The notes: generated by a model from the sequence alone, not told the origin. Shown: positions 16,692 through 24,802, numbered from the stretch's first letter. The stretch is 64,000 bases of DNA from Anthropogastromicrobium aceti (GCF_025567095.1 NZ_JAOQJH010000012.1); one strand, 5' to 3'. Numbers and translations are program-made.

Positions 16692-16938
16692 TGAACGGAA
16701 AGAGTACTGTTACAGGAAATGTCAGAGAGAGCAGGTCCAGGCTGAAAACCTGCTTCGTGGAGTGAGACAGGAAGTGCATCCGGGAGCTGGCTGTGTGAAT
16801 AAAGTAGCATGGCACGCTGGTTTGCGTTATCACCGGCTGTGTATACAGCATAAGTGTCAGCATCTATGCTCTCACAGGAGTGGAACCGCGGAAAATTTTT
16901 CGTCTCCTGGCTTTTGCCAGGGGACGTTATTTTTTTTG
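16692..16938 (+). promoter_or_regulatory. T-box leader of the cysES operon (Cys specifier TGC)
   Basis: A T-box riboswitch senses uncharged tRNA and controls termination. The invariant T-box core TGGAACCGCGG is at 16881-16891. The terminator follows as CGTCTCCTGGC/GCCAGGGGACG (16901-16926) with a long T run to 16937. The Stem I region (about 16692-16800) includes an AGAGAGCAGG...CCTGC distal arm, and the likely specifier codon is TGC (Cys) at 16775-16777 in GAAGTGCATC. The downstream genes cysE and cysS agree with a cysteine specifier. The exact Stem I pairing was not computed. Confidence 0.88.
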
Positions 16939-17015
16939 ATACAAGGTTTCCAAAGTTAAAACATTTCGTGCTTGCACGAAACTGTTTTTGACCTTGGAAA
17001 CCTTGTATCAAAAAA
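16932..17015 (+). repeat. perfect 22-bp inverted repeat capped by G(CUUG)C, between T-box and cysE (family A)
   Basis: Bases 16932-16953 pair without mismatch with 16994-17015 (outer part TTTTTTGATACAAGG). Inside, AAAAC/GTTTT and TTCGTG-CTTG-CACGAA continue the stem. The 5' arm begins in the T tract of the T-box terminator, so it is transcribed when the T-box reads through. The 3' arm ends 37 bases before the cysE start. It may act as a second terminator, an mRNA stabiliser or a processing site. Confidence 0.75.
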
Positions 17016-17052
17016 CTGCGGACAAAGATTTTCGAAGCAAGAAGGGAGTGGC

Positions 17053-17739
17053 ATGAGAATCGTTCAATATGTACTTGATGAAATTTCGCTGATCAGAGAA
17101 CGGGATCCGGCAATTAATTCACCGGCAGAGGTATTTTTGTATCCTTGTTTCTGGGCAGTACTTTGGTATCGTCTTGCGCACAGGCTTTATCTGAAAAAAA
17201 GATATTTTGCAGCGCGTATGATCTCTCAGTGTACAGCACGAAGAACTGGAATCGAGATCCACCCAGGAGCTAAGATCGGAAAAGGATTTTTTATTGATCA
17301 TGGTCATGGTGTTGTGATTGGAGAGACAGCAGAGATTGGTGACAATGTTACCTTATATCAAGGTGTTACACTTGGCGGTACAGGAAAAGAGCATGGAAAA
17401 CGCCATCCGACAATTGGAAATAATGTTATGATCAGTGCAGGCGCGAAGGTTCTCGGTTCCATTACAATTGGAGACAACTGTAAAATCGGTGCTGGAAGTG
17501 TTGTATTAAAACCAGTTCCGCCAAATTCTACGGTGGTAGGAGTTCCAGGACGTGTTGTCAAACGTGACAATGTACGATTGCCGCAAACTGATCTTGATCA
17601 GGTGCATATGCCAGATCCGGTGCTTGCTGATATTGAACAGCTTAAAAAGCAGTACGCTAAGCTGTATCAAATGTTTGAGAAATCACAGATGAAAACGAAA
17701 AGAAGAAAGGAAAAAACATGGAAATCTACAATACATTAA
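17053..17739 (+). CDS. cysE: serine O-acetyltransferase
   Basis: CysE acetylates serine, the first step of cysteine synthesis. The 228-residue product starting MRIVQYVLDEISLIRERDPA has a helical N-terminal part and a left-handed beta-helix of hexapeptide repeats: GIEIHPGAKIGKGFFIDHGHGVVIGETAEIGDNV in sequence, then LGGTGKEHGKRHPTI, with the family's His and Asp residues in DHGHG. I chose ATG 17053 behind GAAGGGAG rather than the longer frame starting at 16972, which would translate the hairpin. The end overlaps cysS by 22 bases, and both are under the T-box. Confidence 0.95.
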   Translation: MRIVQYVLDEISLIRERDPAINSPAEVFLYPCFWAVLWYRLAHRLYLKKRYFAARMISQCTARRTGIEIHPGAKIGKGFFIDHGHGVVIGETAEIGDNVTLYQGVTLGGTGKEHGKRHPTIGNNVMISAGAKVLGSITIGDNCKIGAGSVVLKPVPPNSTVVGVPGRVVKRDNVRLPQTDLDQVHMPDPVLADIEQLKKQYAKLYQMFEKSQMKTKRRKEKTWKSTIH

Positions 17740-19118
17740 CAAAACGAAAAGAAGAATTTAAGCCGCTTGAGCCGGGAAAGGTAAAAATGTATGTCTGCGG
17801 TCCTACAGTATACAATTATATTCATATTGGAAATGCACGCCCGATGATCGTATTTGATACTGTGCGCCGCTATATGGAATACAAGGGCTATGACGTAAAT
17901 TATGTTTCAAATTTTACTGATGTAGATGATAAGATTATTAAAAAGGCAAATGAGGAAGGTGTTGAGGCATCTGTTATCTCTGAGCGTTTCATAAAGGAGT
18001 GCAAGCAGGATATGGCTGCTATGAATGTAAAGCCGGCGACAACCCATCCGCTTGCAACACAGGAAATCGATGGAATGATCGATATGATCAGTACCTTGAT
18101 CGAAAAAGGTCATGCTTATGAGAAGAATGGCACTGTTTATTTCCGTACTGCAAGTTTTAAGGATTATGGTAAGCTTTCTCATAAGAACCTTGATGATCTT
18201 CAGTCAGGTTTTCGTGATTTAAAGGTAAGTGGCGAGGAAGACAAGGAAAGCCCGCTTGATTTTGTTTTGTGGAAGCCAAAGAAGGAAGGAGAGCCATACT
18301 GGGAATCTCCGTGGAGCGAAGGACGTCCGGGATGGCATATTGAGTGCTCTGTTATGTCAAAGAAATACTTAGGCGAGCAGATTGATATTCATGCCGGTGG
18401 TGAGGATTTGATTTTCCCACATCATGAAAATGAGATTGCACAAAGCGAGGCATGCAACGGAAAAGAGTTTTCTCATTATTGGATGCACAATGCGTTCTTA
18501 AATATTGATAACAGAAAAATGAGTAAGTCACTTGGTAACTTCCTGTTAGTAAGAGATATTGAGAAGAAGTATGATCTTCAGGTACTTCGTTTCTTTATGT
18601 TAAGCGCACACTACAGAAGTCCATTAAATTTCAGTGCAGAGCTTATGGAAGCAGCAAAGAACGGTCTTGATCGTATCTTAACATGTGCTGCATGGCTTCA
18701 GAAGCAGTCTGATAACGAGGGTGAGCTTACTAATCAGGAGAGCGAAGTAGTCGAGGAAGCAAAGAAATATGTAGGCAAGTTTGAGGCAGCAATGGAGGAT
18801 GACTTTAACACAGCAGATGCAATTGCAGCTATTTTCGAGCTTGTAAAATATGTAAATACAAATAAGACAGATGAGCTTTCAGGAAAAGCAGCAAAGGCAC
18901 TGTATGAGATTTTAAAGCAGCTTTGCGATATCCTTGGTATTATCATTGAGAAAAAAGAAGAACTTTTGGATGCTGATATCGAAGCTTTGATCGAGGAGCG
19001 TAAGCAGGCAAGAAAGGCAAAGAACTTTGCACGTGCCGATGAAATTCGTAAAGAACTTGCTGATAAGGGCATTATTCTTGAGGATACAAGACAGGGTGTG
19101 ACCTGGAAGCGTGTGTAA
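17718..19118 (+). CDS. cysS: cysteinyl-tRNA synthetase
   Basis: CysS charges tRNA-Cys. The 466-residue class I synthetase has the HIGH-type motif YIHIGNARP near residue 34, zinc ligands (VCGPTVY Cys, WHIECSVMS Cys, HHENEIAQSEA His/Glu) and the KMSKS loop in RKMSKSLGN. The DALR-type and C-terminal domains complete it. It starts within the end of cysE, with AGAAAGG as ribosome binding site, so cysteine synthesis and cysteine use for translation are controlled together by the upstream T-box. Confidence 0.97.
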   Translation: MEIYNTLTKRKEEFKPLEPGKVKMYVCGPTVYNYIHIGNARPMIVFDTVRRYMEYKGYDVNYVSNFTDVDDKIIKKANEEGVEASVISERFIKECKQDMAAMNVKPATTHPLATQEIDGMIDMISTLIEKGHAYEKNGTVYFRTASFKDYGKLSHKNLDDLQSGFRDLKVSGEEDKESPLDFVLWKPKKEGEPYWESPWSEGRPGWHIECSVMSKKYLGEQIDIHAGGEDLIFPHHENEIAQSEACNGKEFSHYWMHNAFLNIDNRKMSKSLGNFLLVRDIEKKYDLQVLRFFMLSAHYRSPLNFSAELMEAAKNGLDRILTCAAWLQKQSDNEGELTNQESEVVEEAKKYVGKFEAAMEDDFNTADAIAAIFELVKYVNTNKTDELSGKAAKALYEILKQLCDILGIIIEKKEELLDADIEALIEERKQARKAKNFARADEIRKELADKGIILEDTRQGVTWKRV

Positions 19119-19151
19119 TAAAAATCAGAAAGATATAGAAAGAGGAAATAC

Positions 19152-19646
19152 ATGGAACAAAATCAGCAGCTGCTTGAACAGATCCAACAGAAATTTTTAT
19201 TAAAGCAGATGCCTGCAAAGGAATATTCACCTTTGGTGCTTGCTTATATTGGCGATGGGATTTACGATATGATTGTCCGCACGATTTTTGTAAGTTACGG
19301 AAATACACAGGTTGATAAATTAAACAAGCAGGCAAGCAATGTCTGCCGTGCCTCTTCACAGGCCGCGATTGCATTTGCAATTGCACCGCTTTTGACAGAA
19401 GAAGAGACATCTGCTTACCGCAGAGGTCGTAATGCAAGATCTTTTACAAAAGCAAAGAATGCAACGATGTCTGATTATCGTCATGCAACTGGATTAGAGG
19501 CACTTTGTGGTTATCTGTATTTAAATGGTGAGATGGAGCGTTTGCTTGATCTTCTTTCAGAGGGCTTTGTGCGCACAGGTGTGCTGTGCGTCGAAGCACC
19601 TGAAAAAGAGAAGCTGCATCAGAAAGAAGAAAGGACGAAGGAATAA
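19152..19646 (+). CDS. mrnC: mini-ribonuclease III
   Basis: MrnC is the RNase III-like enzyme without a dsRNA-binding domain that matures the 23S rRNA 3' and 5' ends in Firmicutes. The 164-residue product has the catalytic motif LAYIGDGIYDM, the VDKLNKQASN and RASSQAA helices, RRGRNAR, and the second acidic cluster in ATGLEALCGYLYL. It is in the usual place between cysS and rlmB and 33 bases after cysS, behind GAAAGAGGAAA. Confidence 0.93.
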   Translation: MEQNQQLLEQIQQKFLLKQMPAKEYSPLVLAYIGDGIYDMIVRTIFVSYGNTQVDKLNKQASNVCRASSQAAIAFAIAPLLTEEETSAYRRGRNARSFTKAKNATMSDYRHATGLEALCGYLYLNGEMERLLDLLSEGFVRTGVLCVEAPEKEKLHQKEERTKE

Positions 19647-19653
19647 AGAAAAT

Positions 19654-20394
19654 ATGGGATATCATGAATCATTAACAGAGGGCCGAAACGCGGTTCTTGA
19701 AGCATTTCGAAGCGGAAAAACTGTTGACAGACTGTTTGTACTTGATGGCTGTCAGGACGGACCTGTAAAGACGATCCTGCGTGAAGCAAAGAAGCAGGAT
19801 ACGATGGTGCAGTATGTAAAGAAGGAGCGTCTTGATCAGCTGTCTGAGACTAAGAATCATCAGGGCGTGATTGCATATTGTGCAGCATGTGAGTACGCAG
19901 AGGTCTCTGATATTTTAGAGAATGCAAAGAAAAAGGGTGAGGCACCGTTTATTGTGCTTCTTGATGGGATTGAAGATCCGCACAATTTAGGTGCTATCAT
20001 TCGTACTGCAAATCAGGCAGGTGCACATGGTGTAATTATTCCAAAGCGCAGAGCAGTTGGTTTAACAGCGACAGTTGCACGTACCTCTGCAGGTGCAGTG
20101 AATTATACGCCTGTTGCAAAAGTAACAAATCTTGTTACTGTAATGGAAGACTTAAAGAAAGAGGGAATGTGGTTTGTCTGTGCAGATATGGACGGAGAGG
20201 AAATGTATTCCCTTAATTTGAAGGGACCTATCGGTCTTGTCATTGGAAATGAAGGAGAAGGTGTATCAAGACTTGTAAAGGAACATTGTGATATGGTTGC
20301 CTCTATCCCAATGAAGGGTGACATCGATTCCTTAAACGCATCTGTAGCTATGGGTGTTTTGGCATACGAGATTGTGAGACAGAGACGTTTTTAA
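19654..20394 (+). CDS. rlmB: 23S rRNA 2'-O-ribose methyltransferase, TrmH/RlmB family
   Basis: The protein, 246 residues from ATG 19654, starts MGYHESLTEGRNAVLEA with the TrmH substrate-binding N-terminal domain and continues with the SPOUT knot: DGIEDPHNLGAIIRTANQAG, VIGNEGEGVSRL and SLNASVAMGVLAYE. These are the three SpoU/TrmH motifs. RlmB-type enzymes methylate a guanosine in 23S rRNA with SAM; a tRNA target (TrmH) cannot be excluded. ATG 19654 has AAGGAA just upstream; the longer frame from 19525 overlaps mrnC and lacks family similarity. It is the last gene of the cysE operon. Confidence 0.93.
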   Translation: MGYHESLTEGRNAVLEAFRSGKTVDRLFVLDGCQDGPVKTILREAKKQDTMVQYVKKERLDQLSETKNHQGVIAYCAACEYAEVSDILENAKKKGEAPFIVLLDGIEDPHNLGAIIRTANQAGAHGVIIPKRRAVGLTATVARTSAGAVNYTPVAKVTNLVTVMEDLKKEGMWFVCADMDGEEMYSLNLKGPIGLVIGNEGEGVSRLVKEHCDMVASIPMKGDIDSLNASVAMGVLAYEIVRQRRF

Positions 20395-20572
20395 AGCATA
20401 CGATGTTTTTGATCAAACTATTTTCGACATGTCAGACTCCGTAAAAATACCGACTGTGAGTTGAAATAACATGAACAGATAACATGAATTTTGACACAAT
20501 TTAGCTCTTTGTATAGTCGGAGAGCTAAATTGATGTCTTTTTTAATAAAAATAAAAAAACTTAAAAAAGGTG

Positions 20573-20601
20573 TTGACAAAACATTCGGAAAGTAGTATAG
20601 T
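20573..20601 (+). promoter_or_regulatory. promoter of the tRNA-Thr pair
   Basis: TTGACA (20573-20578), 17 bases, TATAGT (20596-20601), 35 bases before the first tRNA. The 178 bases between rlmB and this promoter hold an A/T-rich stretch; a weak CTCCGTA...GAGCTAAAT region shows no clear feature. Confidence 0.8.
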
Positions 20602-20636
20602 AGTGCGTGTCGAGCGAAATAAAGTTCGGCAAACAA

Positions 20637-20709
20637 GCTGATGTGGCACAGGTGGTAGCGCACCTCATTGGTAATGAGGAGGTCACGGGTCCGAGTCCCG
20701 TCATCAGCT
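20637..20709 (+). tRNA. tRNA-Thr(GGT), copy 1
   Basis: The 73-base cloverleaf has acceptor GCTGATG/CATCAGC, anticodon stem CCTCA/TGAGG with loop TTGGTAA (anticodon GGT) and a normal T loop TCCGAGT. CCA is not encoded. Confidence 0.95.
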
Positions 20710-20757
20710 TTCGATAAGTTTTTGAGAGATCAAAGATTTATTGACAAAAGAATATAA

Positions 20758-20830
20758 GCTGATGTGGCACAGGTGGTAGCGCACCTCATTGGTAATGAGG
20801 AGGTCACGGGTCCGAGTCCCGTCATCAGCT
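20758..20830 (+). tRNA. tRNA-Thr(GGT), copy 2
   Basis: Identical in sequence to the copy 121 bases upstream, separated by 48 bases. The same promoter probably serves both. Confidence 0.95.
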
Positions 20831-20837
20831 TTTTGAC

Positions 20838-20869
20838 AAGGCTTTCTGAGAGATCAGGAGGCCTTTTTG
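20838..20869 (+). terminator. terminator after the tRNA-Thr pair
   Basis: AAGGC/GCCTT and an inner CTGA-GAGA-TCAG, followed by five T. Confidence 0.75.
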
Positions 20870-20894
20870 ATATATTGAAATCAAAAAGAAAAGG

Positions 20895-20923
20895 TTGACA
20901 TTTAAAGACCTTTGACATATCCT
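20895..20923 (+). promoter_or_regulatory. promoter of glnS
   Basis: TTGACA (20895-20900), 17 bases, TATCCT (20918-20923), 41 bases before the start codon. No T-box is present, unlike for cysS. Confidence 0.65.
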
Positions 20924-20963
20924 AGTAGATAAGGGCATTGCGCTTAATTAAAGGAGGAAGACT

Positions 20964-22664
20964 ATGGAGAATAAAGACATCGTCCTGGAAGAAAACAAAG
21001 AAGAAAAGACGACAGTCTCAAAAAATTTTATAGAGATGATCATCGATAAGGATTTAGCGGAGGGAACTTATGACCACGTTCAGACAAGATTTCCACCGGA
21101 GCCAAATGGCTATCTGCACATTGGACATGCAAAGTCTATTTTATTGAACAGTGGACTGGCAAAGGAATATAATGGCAAGTTCAACCTGCGTTTTGATGAT
21201 ACAAATCCAACAAAGGAAAAGACTGAGTTTGTTAAGTCTATCACCGAGGATGTAAAGTGGCTTGGTGCTGATTTTGAGGACAGACTGTTTTTTGCATCAG
21301 ATTATTTTGATCAGATGTATGAGTATGCCGTATTCCTGATTAAGAAGGGAAAGGCATTTGTTTGTGATCTGACAGCAGAGCAGATTCGCGAGTACAGAGG
21401 AACCTTGACTGAACCAGGTAAGGAGAGCCCATACCGCAACAGAAGCGTAGAGGAAAATCTGCAGCTGTTTGAGGAGATGAAAAACGGCAAGTATGCAGAC
21501 GGAGAGAAGGTACTTCGTGCAAAGATTGACATGGCTTCCCCGAACATGAATATGAGAGATCCTGTTATCTATCGTGTGGCTCATCTGACTCATCATAATA
21601 CTGGAGATAAGTGGTGCATCTACCCGATGTACGATTTTGCTCACCCAATCGAGGATGCAATTGAGCACATTACTCATTCCATCTGTACTTTGGAGTTTGA
21701 GGATCATCGTCCGCTGTATGACTGGGTTGTAAAAGAGTGTGAGTTTGTTATGCCGCCAAAGCAGATAGAGTTTGCAAAGCTGTATCTGACTAATGTTGTT
21801 ACTGGAAAGCGCTATATTAAAAAGCTCGTAGAAGACGGCGTAGTAGATGGATGGGATGATCCGCGTCTTGTTACAATCAGTGCACTCAGAAGACGTGGAT
21901 TTACACCAGAGTCTATCCGCATGTTTGTTGATCTTTGTGGTGTGGCAAAGGCAAATTCTTCTGTTGATTATGCAATGCTTGAATATTGTATCCGTGAGGA
22001 CTTAAAGCTTAAGCGTTCAAGAGTTATGGCAGTACTGAATCCAATTAAGTTAATCATTGATAACTACCCAGAGGATCAGATGGAAGAACTTGATGTTGTC
22101 AATAACCTTGAAAACCCAGAGCTTGGAAGCAGAACAATTCCGTTTGGCAGAGAGCTTTACATTGAGGCAGATGATTTCATGGAGGAGCCGCCAAAGAAGT
22201 ATTTCCGTATGTTCCCTGGCAATGAGGTTCGTCTGATGAATGCTTATTTTGTAAAGTGTACAGGCTGTGTTAAGGACGAAAATGGCAATATAGTTGAGGT
22301 TCATGGAACTTACGATCCGGCATCAAAGGGCGGAAACAGCCCGGATGGCAGAAAGGTAAAGGGAACTATTCATTGGGTAGCAGCTAAGACTGCATTCCAC
22401 ACTGAGGTTCGTCTGTATGAGAACTTAGTAGACGAGGAAAAAGGTAAGCTCAATGAAGATGGCACATTAAACTTTAATCCGAACTCTTTAACCGTATTAA
22501 AGGATTGTGTGCTGGAGCCATCTTTAAAGGATGCAAAGGCTTACGACAGCTTCCAGTTTGTGCGCAATGGCTTTTTCTGCGTAGACTGCAAGGATTCCGA
22601 GGAAGGAAAGCCGGTATTTAATCGCATTGTTTCATTAAAGTCAAGCTTTAAGCTGCCAAAATAA
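20964..22664 (+). CDS. glnS: glutaminyl-tRNA synthetase
   Basis: GlnRS charges tRNA-Gln directly. The 566-residue protein has FPPEPNGYLHIGHAKSI with a perfect HIGH, LRFDDTNP, the GWDDPRLVTISALRRRG block, and the two C-terminal beta-barrels of anticodon binding (EDFMEEPPKKYFRMFPGNEV-type segment). The KMSKS-equivalent loop reads VVTGKRYIKKLV, differing from the MSK of many GlnRS. Many Firmicutes lack GlnRS and use GatCAB transamidation, but some Clostridia have it. The ribosome binding site is AAAGGAGG (20950-20957). Confidence 0.95.
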   Translation: MENKDIVLEENKEEKTTVSKNFIEMIIDKDLAEGTYDHVQTRFPPEPNGYLHIGHAKSILLNSGLAKEYNGKFNLRFDDTNPTKEKTEFVKSITEDVKWLGADFEDRLFFASDYFDQMYEYAVFLIKKGKAFVCDLTAEQIREYRGTLTEPGKESPYRNRSVEENLQLFEEMKNGKYADGEKVLRAKIDMASPNMNMRDPVIYRVAHLTHHNTGDKWCIYPMYDFAHPIEDAIEHITHSICTLEFEDHRPLYDWVVKECEFVMPPKQIEFAKLYLTNVVTGKRYIKKLVEDGVVDGWDDPRLVTISALRRRGFTPESIRMFVDLCGVAKANSSVDYAMLEYCIREDLKLKRSRVMAVLNPIKLIIDNYPEDQMEELDVVNNLENPELGSRTIPFGRELYIEADDFMEEPPKKYFRMFPGNEVRLMNAYFVKCTGCVKDENGNIVEVHGTYDPASKGGNSPDGRKVKGTIHWVAAKTAFHTEVRLYENLVDEEKGKLNEDGTLNFNPNSLTVLKDCVLEPSLKDAKAYDSFQFVRNGFFCVDCKDSEEGKPVFNRIVSLKSSFKLPK

Positions 22665-22676
22665 GGAGCAGACGGC

Positions 22677-23411
22677 ATGAAAGAAAAACTGTATACGATT
22701 CCGATTAACGATGCATTTGCAATGGACAGTGAGTGTCCTATATGCGCGATGAAGACAATTCTTGAAAATAATGCAGTCGAATTTACCATGGGTCCGAGCT
22801 ACATGGAGGATGATATCCGCATGGAGACAGATCGAATGGGATTTTGTAAGGCACACATGAAGATGGTATTTGATCAGAATAATAAGCTTGGTCTTGCATT
22901 AGTCTTAAAGACACACATCGACCGTACAAACAAAGAAATTGAAAAGCGCATGAAGATGCCGCCAAAAAAGGCATCCTTCTTTAAGAAGGAGACAAGCAAT
23001 CCGTTAACAGATTATATTGATGAGTTAAATAAGTCATGTTTTATTTGTGATCGTATAAATAACACCTTCGAGCGTTATCTGCATACTGTAGTAGCAACTT
23101 GGAAGAGTGACGCTGCATTTAGAGAGCTGTACGCAAAGGGAAAGGGTTTTTGTACTGAGCATTATGGTGATCTGTTAAAGGAAGGTGCGAAATGCCTTAA
23201 TCAGAAGGAGCTTGACGAGTTTACAGAAATTACAGGAAAGCTGTATCTGGACAATATGAAGCGTCTTGCAGAAGAACTTGACTGGTTTGCAGATAAGTTT
23301 GATTACCGATTTAAAGATGCACCTTGGAAAAACTCCAAGGATTCAATTCCGAGAGCAATGATTAAAACAAACGGCATCATGGAGATGGATGACAAAAAGA
23401 AAAAAGACTGA
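22677..23411 (+). CDS. Cys-rich protein of unknown function (DUF6062-like)
   Basis: The 244-residue soluble protein starts 12 bases after glnS and is probably co-transcribed. It contains two copies of a CxxC...FCxxH pattern: CPICAMK with GFCKAHM, and CFICDRI with GFCTEHY, about 100 residues apart. This suggests an internal duplication with two metal or redox sites. From memory it resembles the DUF6062 family of Clostridia, which has no known function. The C-terminus ends in a Lys/Asp-rich tail. A terminator follows. Confidence 0.7.
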   Translation: MKEKLYTIPINDAFAMDSECPICAMKTILENNAVEFTMGPSYMEDDIRMETDRMGFCKAHMKMVFDQNNKLGLALVLKTHIDRTNKEIEKRMKMPPKKASFFKKETSNPLTDYIDELNKSCFICDRINNTFERYLHTVVATWKSDAAFRELYAKGKGFCTEHYGDLLKEGAKCLNQKELDEFTEITGKLYLDNMKRLAEELDWFADKFDYRFKDAPWKNSKDSIPRAMIKTNGIMEMDDKKKKD

Positions 23412-23413
23412 CA

Positions 23414-23444
23414 AAAAAACGACCGGGAAACCGGCCGTTTTTTG
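23414..23444. terminator. bidirectional terminator between converging genes
   Basis: CG-A-CCGG-GAAA-CCGG-C-CG with A tract before and T tract after. It serves the plus-strand Cys-rich gene and the minus-strand gene ending at 23449. Confidence 0.8.
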
Positions 23445-23448
23445 ATTT

Positions 23449-24150
23449 TTAAAGATGGATAGAAGAATTAACAGAATCTTCTTCTTTTGTTTTTTCTGGA
23501 TTAACATCATCCTCGTGAAGTGGTTTAGTATCGACAGCAGTATCTTCCTCAGAAACACCGTCCATTGCATACAGATCAGAAACACCCTCACTAAGATCTT
23601 CGTCAATATCGACACTAAGATCTTCAATGTCAAGATCTGCGATATCACTGTCAGCATTCATGTGTTTAAAATGGAAATTAGAATTATCGTCCTTTGCTTG
23701 TTCTTCTTTAGTTTCTTCACATTTGTTTTCATCAGCCTTTTTGTCACTGTGAGAACCTGGACGCAGATTTTTTGTAAGGTGAGCTGCATCAGCAACAAGC
23801 TTTGCTGCGTCGTCTAAAAGCTGTCCCTTATCAATATTTATGTCTACATCGCTGTTTTTTCCAGTTACATGAATATTGATATATCTACGGCTAGAGGAAT
23901 CAGTTGCCTCATCGGAAGAAATTGCATCAGACTCTTCTTCAGATGCTGTGTTTGCAGCCTCATCCACGTTTTTCGTGGTGTCATCCTCGTTTCTGTCTTC
24001 ATCAAAATCATCTTCGCTAGGTCCGCATTCGCTGCAATTTGACTGGATCTTCACGTACTTATGCAGCAGAGCGGCACTTGCTGCAACTCCTGCACATACA
24101 GCAGCGCTCTTGAGTGCCAGCTTGGTCACTTTCTTCATAAAATCAGCCAT
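23449..24150 (-). CDS. acidic protein of unknown function with N-terminal hydrophobic segment
   Basis: The 233-residue product starts MADFMKKVTKLALKSAAVCAGVAASAALLHKYVK: a basic N-terminus and one hydrophobic stretch (about 12-30), then an extremely Asp/Glu/Ser-rich region. An internal piece RRYINIHVTGKNSDVDINIDKGQLLDDAAKLVADAAHLTKNL (about 88-129) looks ordered. I do not recognise the family. It would be an anchored or secreted acidic protein. GAAAGGAG on the minus strand (24158-24165) supports the start. It is divergent from groESL and converges on the glnS operon. Confidence 0.65.
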   Translation of the reverse strand: MADFMKKVTKLALKSAAVCAGVAASAALLHKYVKIQSNCSECGPSEDDFDEDRNEDDTTKNVDEAANTASEEESDAISSDEATDSSSRRYINIHVTGKNSDVDINIDKGQLLDDAAKLVADAAHLTKNLRPGSHSDKKADENKCEETKEEQAKDDNSNFHFKHMNADSDIADLDIEDLSVDIDEDLSEGVSDLYAMDGVSEEDTAVDTKPLHEDDVNPEKTKEEDSVNSSIHL

Positions 24151-24419
24151 AGCAAACTCCTTTCTTTCACAAAATTTTTGCCAATGATACTAAGGATTCA
24201 CAACTTTATTGTCTGGTATCATCGGGATGTCATGACTAGTATACTCTATTTTGAACAAAATGGAAAGACAAAATGTAATTTTTGTATAAGAAAAGAAAAT
24301 AATAGAAAAACGATAGAAAAACAAAGAAAACAAGAGAAAAATAGAGATAAATACTAATATATAGCCGTATACAAGGTTGCAATATTTTGCCAAAATCATT
24401 ATTATAAACAATGTCATAA
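24151..24419. other. intergenic region between the divergent acidic protein gene and groES
   Basis: A/T-rich. It holds the minus-strand ribosome binding site, a possible minus-strand promoter (TTTCCA, 17 bases, TATACT on that strand, near 24237-24266) and a purine-rich stretch of GAAAA/AAACA runs at 24289-24352 on the plus strand. I see no gene in it. Confidence 0.5.
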
Positions 24420-24446
24420 TTAGCACTCAGATGAAATGAGTGCTAG
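24420..24446 (+). promoter_or_regulatory. CIRCE operator (HrcA binding site) of groESL
   Basis: TTAGCACTC, nine bases, GAGTGCTAG: a CIRCE inverted repeat with only the last base off consensus. It lies 71 bases before groES. CIRCE is bound by the repressor HrcA, so groESL should be heat-shock induced by loss of HrcA repression. Confidence 0.95.
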
Positions 24447-24517
24447 CAATGAGACATAAGATAAGAAAATAAAAACTATAATAAAGTATAGTGTTAATTA
24501 TTAAGGAGGTTTCCATT

Positions 24518-24802
24518 ATGAAGTTAGTACCTTTAGGTGACAGAGTTGTATTAAAGCAGGTCGCAGCAGAAACCACTACAAAGTCTGGTATTGTTATTCC
24601 AGGTTCTGAGAAAGAGAAGCCACAGCAGGCACAGATCATCGCAGTTGGTCCAGGCGGAGTTGTTGATGGCAAGGAAGTAACCATGCAGGTAAAGGTTGGT
24701 CAGACTGTTATCTACTCCAAGTATGCCGGAACAGAGGTAAAGCTTGAGGATGAGACCTACATTATTGTAAAGCAGAGTGATATCCTTGCAATTGTTGAGT
24801 AA
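24518..24802 (+). CDS. groS: co-chaperonin GroES
   Basis: The 94-residue GroES caps the GroEL ring. It starts MKLVPLGDRVVLKQVAAE and contains the mobile loop TTTKSGIVIPGSEKEKPQQ, then IIAVGPGG and the conserved C-terminus KYAGTEVKLEDETYIIVKQSDILAIVE. ATG 24518 follows AAGGAGG (24503-24509); a frame reaching back to 24491 has no family support. groL follows after 119 bases; both are under the CIRCE site. Confidence 0.97.
   Translation: MKLVPLGDRVVLKQVAAETTTKSGIVIPGSEKEKPQQAQIIAVGPGGVVDGKEVTMQVKVGQTVIYSKYAGTEVKLEDETYIIVKQSDILAIVE

Noticed and set aside
20637..20830. Tandem tRNA-Thr as integration site of a mobile element
   Set aside because: No integrase or phage genes are near; the duplicate is the whole tRNA with housekeeping genes on both sides.
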